Assembly (NCBI GenBank): GCA_033398695.1
Contig: CM065802.1
Span: 201,395,096-201,459,095 of the forward strand
Direction: 5' to 3'
Length of the DNA stretch: 64,000 bases
Origin: Orobanche coerulescens
Lineage: Eukaryota; Streptophyta; Magnoliopsida; Lamiales; Orobanchaceae
Translations under genes and position numbers: made by a program
In this document: piece after piece, positions 34,088 to 46,740 of the stretch
Numbering within the stretch: position 1 is the first letter of the stretch
Layout of the letters: each line of letters starts with the position of its first letter
Notes under the pieces: generated by a model
Seen by the model: only the letters and a program-made list of their open reading frames with translations
Database searches by the model: none
Told to the model about the DNA's origin: nothing

Positions 34088-34345
34088 TTTATATCGACAC
34101 AATTAGCGTGCGCTAATCATTAAGGTTAGCGTGCGCTATCACGGCACCAAACAAAACTCCTGACCAAAAATACACTGTTAGCGTGCGCTAACCCCAAGTG
34201 TTAGCGTGCGCTAACGAGAACTTCAGGCCCAGTCCAGTAGCTCCTGGACTACCCTGAACTACCAGGTAGCGTGCGCTATCCTCTCCTTAGCGTGCTACCA
34301 ACGCACTCTTGCGCGCGCTAGCTGCAAAGCGTAGCGTGCGCTAAC
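34088..34345 (-). promoter_or_regulatory. Extra TATA-like box and TAGCG dyad array inside element C
   Basis: CGATATAAAT on the minus strand (34088-34096), with TTAGCGTGCGCTAA (about 34104), TTAGCGTGCGCTA, two more TTAGCGTGCGCTAA (about 34178 and 34201), TAGCGTGCGCTA, TTGCGCGCGCTA and TAGCGTGCGCTAA. The copies are cleaner than those in C's own LTRs. It could be the relic of an older LTR swallowed by C. Confidence 0.6.
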
Positions 34346-35599
34346 GACCCACAGAGACAACAACAGAACACATCAGGAAAATTACATGCCGTAAACCTTT
34401 CTCACAAGGATTTACCTGGCTGAGCACAATTTCCCATCTCATTTCGAAAATTCTAAAAAGACCAATGACGATAATATTTTTCCAAAGCTCACAAAATCAT
34501 TTGTCAAACCATCATGAAATATTCAAGGCCAAAATGCCAAAACTTGATTCAAGGAATCGGTTTTACGAAATAAAACTCAGTTTGCAAAATACCGAAAGCC
34601 GTTTGAAAGAACTCACGCAGCGGATAAAATACGGTACGAAAATACATCAGCAGAGACGACACTCCTCGTATAAACCAAATACGAGAGTCTAATAAACACA
34701 TATCGTGAAATCAAAATCCACAGAAGGATTCCATCATTCAATCGACTAATCATACAAATAACTCGTGTCACACGAGGCACAACACAAGGAAGGGAGTTTT
34801 ACATTCATAGGTCGCACGTAAGTGACGACCACCCCTCGATACTAATCACGACCAATGATCTCAAACGACGCGTCGCGATGTGACTAAGTCAGACAAAATC
34901 CGACAAGACAAAACTCAACAAACACAACTTGACTCGACGGCCTAGGTTTCCCCAGGCTAATCTGATTTTAAAATCATATACTCTAGTTATTCGAAAATAA
35001 AACCGATAAGTTAAAAATCGTTTTCAAGACCCTTTTAAACACGACAAGGGCTTAACAGCGGTAGCATTTTATAAAATGTCCTAAACACTTTTAAACACGA
35101 CCTTTAAATACGACACCAGGTTTTATTTGAAAATACAAGGCTGGCTCGCCCAAATTCATGTCACTTTTCAAAAACCCACAATACGATCAAGTCTAAGAAA
35201 TTTTCAAGCATGCACGCCACATGTATTATTATTAACAGAAACACATTGGTTGTAAATATTAATAATTAACCAAGTACCAACAATTCCAGAAGACACGCAT
35301 ATACGGCATTCAAAAATCACCAGTTCAACAAGCGCAACTCGAAAATACTAATTCCAAGCATTTGTCAAACTATCTCTTCAAGTTTGACAGCGTAACCAAA
35401 GATCACCGATTTGGACGTATGTCGAAACCATCTATGTGAGTTTCTCAACAAACTCTGCCATCAATACCTATACCGGAACATATCAATGTTCAAAACTTCT
35501 ACATCATACTGCACCCTTCGGTGTCCAGCCCATCAGTACATTCGGCTCAACATACATTTAGTATATCGCAATTACCAAACACAGATTCCATCATACAAC

Positions 35600-35860
35600 A
35601 AAAGACTAGAGAGTCAAGCCCTCTCACAATATACCACGGAGCAAAATTTGGATCTTTCGATCACCAACGATCCCACCAATGCTAGGAAGTTTAGCGATGG
35701 AGGGCTCGCAAAACGACAAACGGTCAAGCCCAGAACGGCGCACATACTCCAGAGAGATAAAGGACTGCGCAATACTAGAATCAAAAGTACACAACCGGAT
35801 GGATCGAGAAACAACTCGACGATAAGTACGAGAGAGGCAATCACAGTTCAAGAAGTGGAA
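35600..35860 (-). pseudogene. Protease fragment in element C
   Basis: Minus-strand remnant of the Ty3 protease: SFISLEYVRR and the following LDRLSFCEPSIAKLPS, in line with LECVRHLSLDCL of element E. Just before it FDSSIAQ stands where FDSGTTH is expected, so the active-site glycine is missing. A few dozen codons remain, in two frames. Confidence 0.75.
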
Positions 35861-36006
35861 TTTCAATACGAGAAAACAAGAGAATTGAGTAAGGAAAACT
35901 TACGAGCACTGGATGTACTGAGATGCCGGCAGCGGTGTGACAATGTGCAAAACAAAACACAACTAGACCCAAATAACCAACAAGCCTAGGTATCCATAAA
36001 CCTAGA

Positions 36007-36018
36007 GCTCCGATACCA
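36007..36018 (-). other. Primer-binding site of element C (tRNA-iMet)
   Basis: TGGTATCGGAGC on the minus strand, 5 nt from the 5' LTR edge at 36024. Confidence 0.9.
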
Positions 36019-36023
36019 TTTTC

Positions 36024-38407
36024 TGTAACACCCCCAAGATATTCGAGGTGTATTACAGCGCCGTGGACCCCTACATGGGACCCACCAGGCTAACACAAGA
36101 AAACACCTCTCGACTAACCATCTCGGTTAGCAAGGAAACAATTGTTAACAACTAGAACATAAAACAACACGTCCGGTACAACCGGCATAATAAACATCAA
36201 CCGACAAATACAGTAACTCCAACAAGGACCAATTACAATCTGAGAGGAAAAGCCTAAGTACTCGCGAGTACAATCTATAAGTTTACAATTTGGAAAACAT
36301 CCATATCAAAAGAGACAGTAGGAAATAACAAGACTCAATTGCACATGTCAACAACCTTGGCCGATATCCTCGTACCATCCTGCCCGCCGCCCGGGCTGAA
36401 CATAACCTGAAATCCATAACAAGAATTTTCCCGACAACAGGTCCCCAAAGGGGTTAGCAATTACGCTAGTACAAGTATTCAAGGCAAACCAATCGCTTAC
36501 ACATTTCATAGTACATGCACCAATATCAAGTTCAAAAGTCAAAACCAGACATGTCTTTTCCGGAAAATAAACAATTAGCCTTGGGAACAGAGTAATATCA
36601 TAGATTCCCGCACGAGGCCTCTAAGGACCCTCCCGCACTGGCTACATTACAAAACAAAATACGCACATGCATCGCCTTGGGAACAGAGTAATATCATAGA
36701 TTCCCGCACGAGGCCTCTAAGGACCCTCCCGCACTGGCTAGCTAAACAAACTCGTGAAATCCAGGGCGGCAGCATAGATTTCCCTCCTTGACCCCGTCGG
36801 GCCAACACGAGGTGAGTTACACACAAGTAATATACATCACCATTTCATGTTAAGCTTAAAGGTTTCCAAAAATACTTGCCTTGAATTATTGACGACGCAA
36901 CGAACGGAAAGGAAAGTCACCGACGAACGCTAGGAACCAATGAAACCGAACCTAACGATTCAAAGAATATAATCACAACCATTTCTAAATGAATACGGAA
37001 TTGGAATACACCCGAAAACCCGCCTACGATTCATGTATATTCGTATATAAACAACAACGAGGGCGGACCACAACCAAACCCTCTCGATTCCGTAAAAATC
37101 ACGAAATATACCATGAATCCGTAGGGAAACTAAGAATACCAACAAGATTAATCATATTCATCATGAATTAATCGACAAAACGGAACGAATCGGACAAAAA
37201 CGCGAAAATCCCCAAATCTACCCAAAAGTAGGGTTCTAAAGATCTAACCTTGATTATTTGGATCGAAGGATGTTATAGGATGATTGATCAACGATATAAC
37301 CTCAAGAACTTCATGGATTTGTTGTTCAACAACATGGTTTCGTCTCCTCCGAAACCTGACCATGGACCGAAGAGAAATGAAATGAAAATGACGAGAAAGT
37401 CGCTGTCATTATTTATATCTCGGGCCGGAACTAGCGTGCGCTAGCCTTCCGGCCTAGCGTGCGCTATCGGCCAAGATCGGCCGAGCACACTCGCCATGGC
37501 CCGCACGACCCGGCACCACCGACCACCGCCAACCGTGACTCGACCGCCCGACTCCCGCTAGCGTGCGCTACGGCGAAGCTCGCGCGCGCTAGCCGAATCC
37601 GCCCAAAGAGCCACTGGATGACAACTCATCCGTGCATCGCACGCTAGTCGGCGGCAGGCGCTACCCTGCCGGTTAGCGCGCTACGACCGACAGATGGCGT
37701 GGCGCTACCCGCCGATCTCGACCGAGTCCGTAACCTCGAATACCTGCCTGTGCCCGATAGCGTCTGGCCGACTTCGACACACAGGCGCTTACATCGCTGA
37801 AGCTAGTGCGCAGGCTGCCCCGGCCAGAGCGTGCGCTTACGCGGTTCTCGCGTGCTCGGCCGTTGTCCAAAGACTCGTCCGGCTGGGCCCCGCACCCGTC
37901 TGCCACCGCCACCGCCACGACCCGACGCCGATTTCCGAAAACGCACGGAACGGACACGACGAAAAGTTCGCGGACGACGTCAACGACTCGAGATGAAAAC
38001 GTAATGCAATAATTAATCATACGCGACCAAGAAAAGGGTCAACACGACAAATACAGATATGGATACCCGTAACTTTCAAGAAATTACAAAATGGCCCAAA
38101 ATGCCCGGAAATCACGATACGTGATCGAATAACCAAACCGAAGTTCACAACACGTCTAACAAAGTTAAACGGACTTGGGGAAACTCAAACAATAGCTTGG
38201 ACGAGATTCGCAAGAATCGAACTCAAGTGCGGAAAAGTCGCTAAAAAGCACAGAACTCAACAAAACAACACCGAAACGAACTCGGATGACAAAAAGTGTA
38301 GAATTAATCATTCTCAGAATGACGAAACGGTCATGAGCGAGCCGTCAAAACGGACTCCAGTCGAAAAAAAAGAAATTTACCGAAAATCGAAAATTGCGGA
38401 TATTACA
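36024..38407 (-). repeat. 5' LTR of element C
   Basis: 2384 bp, near-identical to 29622-32015 except in the dyad array (about 37430-37840; TATA box at 37411-37420), where small insertions, deletions and substitutions concentrate. GC donor-like motif at 36879, acceptor-like at 36407. Confidence 0.9.
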
Positions 38408-39484
38408 AAGGGGACGCACTAGGTCGAATATAGCCTTTGTCAGTCAACTCCTCAAGCTGGTTCTTCAATTCTTGCATCTCAGTCGGAGCCATACGGTACG
38501 GTGCTTTTGAGAGCGAGGACGTACCTGGTTCTAACTCAATAATAAACTCCACGTCACGATGAGGAGGTAAGCCTGGCAACTCGTTTGGAAATACATCTGG
38601 GTAGTCTCGGACTACCGGAATGTCGGCCAATTCAACTGGTCGATCTGCTGTTTTGGTCATGTAGCACCAATAACCAATACACCCTTGATTAAGCAGTTTC
38701 ACTGCTTTCATAGATCGATGACTCTCCCAACGATCGGGATTATCATCTCGAAAAATACACTCGAATCCATCATCGAAGTGACGGTAACCATCCGCTTGAC
38801 ACCGAGTATTGCATCGTGACGATCCATCCAATCGTTGCCCAAGTTTATATCTTACTTAGGTAGATCGACTACTATCAGTTTTGACAACCCCTCACGGTCG
38901 TTTAAACGAATCCTGATACCCTGGACTTCACGATTTCCAATAATTCTTCTACCATCGGGTAGACCAATCACGTAGGGCTCACAATTGATGACATGGTCTA
39001 GAGGCAAACGACTTAAACAAGAAGAAGATATAAAGGAGTGTGAAGCACCGGTATCAAAAAGAACACACACAGTGGGAGTAGATCTCGAGTATACGAAATC
39101 ATGCCGGCCTCGGATCATCACTCTCTTCATCTCGTAAATCCTGGTTTCGCAGATTCCGGCACTGTGTACCACTTTGATTCCCACGGCCCATTCCCTATTT
39201 GCCCTTGGTCGTCCTGATAGAAGCGACGGAGGCGTCCGGCTCGGACAGAGGATTGAATGGGAGCATGAGACGCCATCTTGGATCATGTCCGGGCCCACCC
39301 TGCAAAAACGAGCACGGTGACCAATCTTGCCACAAGTAAGGCATGTGACGGCAGGCTTCGGGCATTTGGTGCTGAAATGCCCCTGGTCTCCGCAGTTATA
39401 GCACACAACAGATGAGGGGACCGCTCGAGAGTGCGATCCAGCTGGCTTTGACGCCATGGGTGGTCGATCAGAGGGGTTTGGCAA
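38408..39484 (-). pseudogene. Element H protease and RT start (broken)
   Basis: Minus strand. 39484-38852 has a zinc knuckle (CYNCGDQGHFSTKC and CLTCGKIGHRARFC) and the protease with an intact active-site motif (VLFDTGASHSFIS, near 39040-39060). A frame break near 38830-38850 follows. 38831-38408 holds the linker DVFPNELPGLPPHRDVEF and the RT start YIRPSASP, cut by element C. The protease processes the polyprotein in the family. Confidence 0.9.
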
Positions 39485-40378
39485 TGACTGGGGCTTCTGA
39501 ATGTCCCGGTTACTCTCGGTCGATTCTGGTTCTTGGACCTTTTGTTGTTGGACTGTGGTTGCTTCTTGGAAATCTCCTTCGCGGTGAGTTCGTACTCCAG
39601 AGCCTTCTCGATAAACTCCGGTAAGGTAGTACAGTGGTGATTCAACAGCTGCATTCTCATTCGGGGTTTAAGCCTCTTGAGAAAGTATTTGATCTTATCG
39701 GCCTCTGTTCGGATAATTGTCGTGGCGAAAGGAAGGAGTGCCTGGAATTTCTCAGAACAGATAATACATCATCGTCTTCAGACGGGTCGGGGTTCAAAAG
39801 TTCCGACAGTTTGGCCTCACGGAGTGGCCCTGGATAGTAACGGTCTAGCATGAGGTTTTTAAATTCCTCCCATGTGCAAACACCATCAGCTGGCCTTACT
39901 GAAAGCCACCAGGTATGAGCGCTTTTGCTAAGATAATACGCGGCTACCGAGACGCGATTCTCTTCAGGCACCCACCATCTGGAAAAGTTTCTCAAAATGC
40001 TCGATCCAATTGCACAATGTCGGCGAGCTCAGGAGCCTTCAAAAGTCGGTGGTCGCCGGCGAGAGATGTCGCCGATAATCGACTCACGGGTCCGCCAATC
40101 ACAGGAGGAGGATGAGCCCTTGCCGCCGCAGCGGCCCTCTGCATATCATCCATAAGTTGACCCATCTGGGTCATATGTGTCATCATGCCCTGCATTACGA
40201 CGTAAGGATCGACACGTGCATCCCCGCGCCCACTGTGGTGCGATTGTTCCCTAGAAGGTGAACCACTGTCTGCGGAACTCTGATCCGCATTCGCGCGTCT
40301 GTTGGCTCGAGGTATTGGGATTCGGCCCCTTCCACGGCCTCGTCCCCCTCTGCCACGACCTCTCAGGTTTCTTTCCAT
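39283..40378 (-). pseudogene. Element H gag (frameshifted)
   Basis: Likely start is the ATG at 40378, giving an Arg/Gly-rich N-terminus (MERNLRGRGRGG) and a Met-rich helix (MMTHMTQMGQLMDDM). The capsid domain continues in a second frame (39995-39657; TWWLSVRPADGVCTWEEFKNL, YYPGPLREAK) and a third (39660-39283; ALEYELTAKEISKKQP). At least two frameshifts, near 39995 and 39658. Gag would build the particle; this copy cannot. Confidence 0.85.
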
Positions 40379-40799
40379 ACTGAAAGAATCAATCGTAATG
40401 ATAACCATAAGTACCTTCAAGATACTAAAATTCACGCTAAATTAATAGTAACAAGGAATCATATATTCAAGGAAAACGGTTATTGATACCACAAATGTCG
40501 CACCGAATATCATATCGGTGTCAAGTCGAACAATTTCAATTGTATAATAAATTCAGCATTTACCTCGGATTATCAATCAGATAAATCCTGTCACAATTCC
40601 TTGAAATAACATGATCAGCAGGGAGACCCATACTGATATCAATATCATGCCAGTAATTAAACCATGGCTCATAAAGTACATACCGTATTTGGCTCGTAGG
40701 GTCTGGCGCTTGCACAGGTCACACGTGACACGAAGGTCTCTTTATACTAGTTCATTTCTCAATGACTCATAAAAAAACGACCGCTCCGATACCATCTTC
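40379..40799 (-). other. Leader of element H with primer-binding site
   Basis: Untranslated leader between the 5' LTR and gag. The primer site TGGTATCGGAGC (minus) lies at 40783-40794, 5 nt from the LTR edge at 40800. No open frame of note. Confidence 0.85.
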
Positions 40800-43653
40800 T
40801 GTAACACCCCAAATGGCGGTTATTACAGTGCCGTGAATCCCACACTGGGACCCACCAGGCGATATCCAAAACAGGTTAAATAAATATTATTTGTGATACC
40901 GAATCACAACGAATAGTCATTTCTCCGATTAGGAGTTTATTAAAATATGGCCAACGGCCTTACAACACCTGTGATCCGAAAAACAAGTATAAACCATATG
41001 GAGATGGAGAATACTTCAAATGTCAAATACAACCAAAAAGTAATTTAAATGAAACAGAGATAACATAACGCGGTTTAACATAAGCGAAAACAAGAGATGT
41101 GGGGCCCCGAACTAGTATCCTCCGAACCCTTCGCCGTCGACATGCTCTTCCCGTGTCTTGCCTTTGCCTCGACCTAAAATACAATACAAGTATTTCGCCC
41201 AACACAGGTCGATATACATGATAATCAATTCTTCCGACATTATACAATTCACATATATAGATCTCAAGAAAATCATTCCGATTATTAATCATACCCCTCG
41301 GGCGTATGAAACAATCAGTCACAAAATATCGAACACATCCAATCAAACATGGTCATAGAACGATTAACATTATGGCTCAAGATGGACATCACAGTACGCC
41401 CGATCCTGAAATGTGTCCGTGCACATGTCCACCCCGTATACGGAATCCAGAGATATAAGTGGGACAATGTACCTAATTAGCCTCACGAACTAACGTCTCG
41501 TGTGCACGGTCCAATGCGGAAACATCCACGCATGACCATCGTGTGCCTGGCTAAAAATCCTACACAATAACCAATCGGCACGCAGATATGATTCCGGATA
41601 TGTCACGATACAACATGACAACGAAACTCAAAGGATAACACATCCAATTAAGGATCAAGAAAAACTCACCAAAGTGAAAATAAGGACCAACGAGATCAAC
41701 GATTCGAAACGGCGTACTAGGGAATGCAATCCCATAACGTCAAGGACAATATCAAATCACGACAAACGTCACATGGACAATTCATACACATGAAATATAT
41801 ATAATCATCACAAGAATCTAATCATCATTATAACCAAGCAAGATAACTTGCCTTAATACGGAGACGAGAATAGTCCTCTTCTTATCGGAACGAACGGACG
41901 GTCCTCGACAAGTTTTACTCGAACAACCAACCTTAAACGAAATACATTTTACTCAAAACATATTCGTATAATTATCAATATAGGATTAGTAAGACGTCAA
42001 CCTACAATCCTTTAGAATATTTTGTTACTACAAATTATTGAAGCCTTATGCTAGGAGTCCTTCTAACATCAATACAACTATAAGAATCGGTTTACAAAAT
42101 TTACCGAATGTTCGCATGGTTCAACATAACAAGAGTTCTATCAAGGGTATGTTGAATAACTAATCATGATGTTAAGATCATCTTATGATGATTAAACTTT
42201 CCAAAACATTAAAAGGTTGAAAGGTAAAATCTGCACATTATGATTATTCTCCTCTCATTTAAATTGACTTTTAAGCTAACAACAATTTCATAAGTTCTGA
42301 GATTACACCATACTCATGAAGGTTATCAAAGTCTTTGTTACAAGGCTGGAGGATTCATTAACATGATGGTGAAATCACCAATTTTAGTATGATGATCAAA
42401 ATATTCTAAGTTCTCAATACATTAGATTAATGAAAAATTATTGTTGAAATTATCAAGATCCTTATCAATCTTCAAAGACTTGTGAAACTGAACAATCATG
42501 ATTTGTTAAAGCTTCTAAGATTCCTGAACTAGATCATCTAATCTCATCTTTAACATCATCAAGTTCTTCTCAAGGTAATTAAATACCTAAAATGGTGTTT
42601 AATCACTATATGATATCAAGTTCTTGACTAAGTCCAGTTATGATGAAGCTAACGATCCAACAATGTCCTACTGAGCTAAATTTGTCCAGAAGATGAGTAA
42701 TGACAGCTACAAACATGGTTACCATTACTACAATATCAAGAACTCCTCTAAACTAAACCCTCATTTAACATATTCATCAAAAGTGTTAAAAAGGTTGGAT
42801 TAGAACTATGTTTTACTTGCTTAATCTAACTCTAGGTGAAGTATAATTCGTCATTAACATCAACATAAGAAAATAATGCAGAGAAGAAAACACACCAACC
42901 TCCAGAAATGAAGAACAACTTCAATGCTATGAGAGAATATGTTCCAAGCTTAAAAACAACTCCAAATCTCCAAGGAAATAAGCTCCACTCCGAGATTCAA
43001 GGATTAGAAACAAGTTGGTGTAGGTTGATATCGTTTTTAGAGTGCAGAGGGACGATAAAATGGAGAGAGAATCGGTTTAGAGTTGTGAAGAAATGAAAAA
43101 CAGGCTGGCCCTATAAATAGACTGGACATCCTTAGCGCACGCTATCGGGACGCTTTAGCGACGCTAATGCCCTTACGTACGCTATCCGGTCGATATTACG
43201 ACGTAAGCGGCTTACATGGCTACCGCCCCGAATTATCGCAGGCCGTTAGCGCACGCTAACGAGAAATGGGTTACGCACGCTAATAAAAGTAGATTCTCAC
43301 CGACACGCCAGCTCAGATTTAGATCTCATGCATGCTAACGGTTAAAAGGGTTCACGTGCTGAAGTCAACTGCTGCCAGATTCCTTCTTAGCGTATGCAAC
43401 CGAGGAAACCTTACGCACGCTAAGTCGCATGATTAGCGTACGTTAATAGTACTGTGTAGCGTACGCTACATTAACAAAAATTCAAAAGTGTAACACTCTA
43501 ATAACATCGAATCATCACATATGAAATAACAACGATATGATATTCAAATCTATAATACCTCAACATAATACTAAATGCAACGATTTCTGATAATCAGATT
43601 ATCCGAATAATACAACGACAGGTAAAAATGAAAAGTTACAGTCGGATATTACA
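40800..43653 (-). repeat. 5' LTR of element H
   Basis: 2854 bp; matches 24048-26899 with scattered single-base changes and a cluster of small indels in the dyad array (about 43133-43468; TATA-like box at 43111-43121). GC donor-like motif at about 41851. The CTGAC branch-like motif of the other LTR is altered here. Confidence 0.9.
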
Positions 43654-45260
43654 AAAACATGGTCACCCGTCTCGAATGCTAATGGTCGACGACGATTACC
43701 TGCATATGATTTCTGTCGACTCTGAGCTGTCAACATACGACTCTTGATCAAAGCTACCTTCTCCCGGGCGGCCATAAGCATATCGGGCTCGGTGCCGATT
43801 GATTCTGACAAGTCATCCCAACACAAAGGAGATCGACAACGACGACCGTACAAGGCCTCGTAAGGTGCCATCATAATGGAGGCATGCCAACTATTATAAT
43901 ACTTGAACTCGATCAATGGCAGTTGGGCTTCCCAATCGTCCTTCCAATCGAGGACGCATGCCCTCAACATGTCCTCTAATGTCTGAATAGTCCTCTCTGA
44001 TTGTCCGTCGGACTGAGGATGAAAGGCGGTACTGAGATTGAGCTGAGTTCCCATAGCACGATGAACTGATTTCCAAAAATGGGATACAAATCGTCCGTCA
44101 CGATCGGAAACGATACTCTTAGGAGTACCGTGCAGTCTCCCTGATTCTCCCTGATTGCATCCTCAAGAGATGATGAAATCTCTAACATACAAAGCTGTAC
44201 CTGAACTCGCTGAAGCCAGACCTCGATCTCGGGTCTAAGGAATTCCTGTTGGAGCTCCTTCTGAACTGATAAACGAGCATGCATCTGCTCCTGAACGGTC
44301 TTACGACTCAAGGCGTCGACGACAATGTTCGCCTTGCCCGGGTGGTAAAGGATCTCGATATCATAATCTTTGAGTAGTTCCAACCACCGTCTTTGTAGCA
44401 TATTTAACTCCTTCTGATTAAATATATACTTCAACTATTGTGATCAGTGAGGATCTGACAGGTGACGCCATAAAGGTAACGACGCCATATTTCCAACGCG
44501 AAAACCACGGCTGCTAGCTCCAGGTCGTGGGTCGGATAATTAACCAGCTAATCCGAGGAAACTTCGGATTTCCTTAACATCTTTCGGAGGTTGCCAATCT
44601 CGGATAGCCTCCGTCTTCTGAGGGTCGACACGAACTCTGGCAGATGAAATTACATGCCCGAGAAAAGTCACTTCGGACATCCAGAACTCACATTAAGAAA
44701 ACTTTCCATAAAATTGCTCGCGTCTTAACACGTCGAGAACCTGATGAAGACGTACCTCGTGTTCCTCTCGATCACGAGAATAAATCAAAATGTCATCGAT
44801 GGAGACAACAACAAACTGATCCAAAAAGTCGATGAAAACCCGATTCATTAACTCCATGAATACCGCAGGTGCATTAGTTAGCCCGAACGGCATAACTACG
44901 AACTCATAATGACCACAGCGTGTACGAAACGCTGTCCTTGCGATATCCGACTCTCGAATCCGCAACTGGTGATATCCAGATCTTAAGTCGATCTTGGAAA
45001 ATACTGAAGCTCCCTGAAGTTGATCTAAAAGATCATCAATACGGGGTAAGGGATACTAATCTTGATTATCACCCTGTTCAACTCCTGGTAATTAATACAC
45101 ACACGAGATGAGCCATCCTTCTCCTTGACAGATCACACTAGTGATCCTCACGGGGATGCAATCGGTCGGAGATAACCTTTCTCGAACAACTCCTCAAGTT
45201 GAATCTTCAACTCCTGCATTCTGGTCGGGGCCATCCGATACGGTGCCTTCGATAAAGGGG
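43654..45260 (-). pseudogene. Element G pol: integrase, RNase H and RT remnants (deleted)
   Basis: Minus strand, broken. 45260-44530: RT pieces including [19 protein letters not shown] and the catalytic motif changed to [11 protein letters not shown]. Near 44530-44550 RT connection sequence is joined directly to RNase H sequence, so the start of RNase H is deleted. 44434-44170: TDHK-proximal IFNQKELNM and DALSRK, then the linker. Near 44150 the linker runs straight into the late integrase core, so the integrase zinc domain and first core half are missing. 44054-43654: [25 protein letters not shown] and [10 protein letters not shown], then the target site of H. Confidence 0.85.
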
Positions 45261-45328
45261 ACGACTGCCCAACTCACTCCTGAATTCCCCTACTCTATGT
45301 GAAGGCAACCAGATAACTCGTCTGGAAA

Positions 45329-45545
45329 TACATCGTCAATCGATGACAATGATACCACGAATGATTGAACATTTCGATTGCCCTAGAATGGTCAATCGAT
45401 AAAAAGTGATACCAATAATGATTGAACAACTCGATTGCCTTAGAAAGGCCAATCGATGAAAATGATACAATGAATGTTTGAATAACTCGATTGCCTTAGA
45501 AAGGCCAATCGATGAAAATGATACAATGAATGATTGAATAGTTCG
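45329..45545. repeat. Tandem repeat of about 65 bp with hairpin in element G
   Basis: About 3.5 copies, each with CGATTGCCTTAGAAAGG followed by CCAATCGATGA. The arms CGATTGCCTT and AAGGCCAATCG can pair across two bases. It lies between the protease and RT remnants, where no repeat is expected. Confidence 0.8.
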
Positions 45546-45759
45546 ATTCCGGAATTTCTCTGCTTTCGTCATAATAATACTTCTTCTGGAACAACGGGGA
45601 TTACTTCCCTGAAGCACACATTCAACAACCAACGACGGAAAGATAGCGACCAAACGCTAACAAACACTGAGGATAGTATCAAGACGATCAAACCAACTAA
45701 TACCGAAAATCACATCGTCCTAAGATAAATTCACCACGATTAGATCCATCAACTAATCG

Positions 45760-46740
45760 CGGTCGTTAAGCTTAATTCGATATGATTTCCGAAAGAAAAA
45801 AAAAATCTTCCATCGTCAGGTAGACCGATGGTATGAGGTCCACAAGCAATAGGACTATCCCAAAATAAGTCTATTCAATCATGATTCGAAAATGAATGAA
45901 TGCGGTGTACCAGTATCAAAAGGTACACACAGGTTGAAATAAAATTACGAGTATACCTGAGATCATTCGGGCCACCGGATCATCGATCCTCTTCATCACA
46001 TGAATCCGGGACTTGCCAGCCCCCGAACCGGACGCTCCCGTCTGATAAATATGAGCTCCAACTTTATTTGCTTCCATTGTCTTAAACGACGTTGACAGAG
46101 CGATCGATTCAATCGCTAATTGCTTCGGCTCGAGATGCCGCCGAGCCGACTTGGAGTCCTTTCGGCAAAAACGGGCCTTATGCCCAAATTCCCACAATTA
46201 TAGCACGTGATAGAAGGTTTCGACACTCGCTGAAAATGACCTTGCGTTCCACAATTGAAACAGTGATGGCCGAATCGCCGTTCGGGATCGAGATCCCGCA
46301 CGATTATGCACCGTAGAGGTCGCTCGAAACGATAGGACTCACACGAGGCTTCTTGCAGTTGACCGACCGCCTTCGGGTTGATTACGCCGTTGATTTCTTG
46401 CCGACAGATGAAGGTTGTTGTTCAAAGACTTTCCTTAGCAAATGGCTCATACGGAGAGTTCTCTCCATTAATCCGCCAGCAGTGGCGCAATGATGATTGA
46501 GCAACCGCACATGGGTCATCATGGCTCGCATAAAAGTGAGTGGATCAACCGAACATCTTCCGATCGAGCCGAGTCCTGGGCACGATTTCCCGACGAGTGA
46601 TTATTTCCGGGTTTCGCCCGCACCGCGCCTCTCCTGTGCATCCTCTGACAGCTCTCCCCATACTGAAGTAGGAAGGTCGCATAATGATTATATTTCCCGC
46701 ATGATTATCACTTATGATTATGTCATGAGATGATGAAAAT
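45760..46740 (-). pseudogene. Element G gag and protease remnants
   Basis: Minus strand. Two worn zinc knuckles near 46270-46150 (CFNCGTQGHFQR and CYNCGN with ARFCRKD in a shifted frame). The protease active site is still readable (FDTGTPHSF; GATACTGGT at 45917-45909). The capsid part (46400-46740) is degenerate. There is no continuous frame. Confidence 0.7.

Larger units (their letters stand above)
32016..36023 (-). other. Internal region of element C
   Basis: No intact gene. It starts with the purine tract (plus reading TTCTACCCTCCTTAAAAG) next to the LTR. Near 32998-33035 a second LTR-end-like and purine-tract-like sequence occurs (CGGGTATTAC then CGCTCCCGAAACT). At 34088-34345 there is another TATA-like box with TAGCG dyads, although no LTR edges could be placed around it. 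A protease fragment lies at 35600-35860 and leader sequence similar to element A at 35860-36023. The rest (32040-32990, 33040-34080, 34350-35590) shows no recognised feature. Confidence 0.6.
29622..38407 (-). mobile_element. Element C: non-autonomous Ty3-type element, minus strand, innermost of the nest
   Basis: LTRs 29622-32015 and 36024-38407, purine tract at about 32016-32031, primer site at 36007-36018, perfect AAGGG duplication. The 4-kb internal region holds no RT, RNase H or integrase, only a worn protease fragment (35600-35860). The primer-site surroundings closely match element A (shared AAGCCTAGGTATCCATAAAC), so C is probably a deletion derivative of an A-like family that moves with enzymes from relatives. 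It is the youngest datable insertion because it interrupts H. Confidence 0.95.
24048..43653 (-). mobile_element. Element H: Ty3/gypsy chromovirus, minus strand, nested in G
   Basis: LTRs 24048-26899 and 40800-43653, nearly identical outside their promoter arrays; perfect AAAAC duplication; purine tract at about 26900-26918; primer site at 40783-40794. All gag-pol domains are present in order but carry stops and frameshifts, and the RT is interrupted by element C (29622-38407). It is the most complete pol in the window. Confidence 0.95.
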
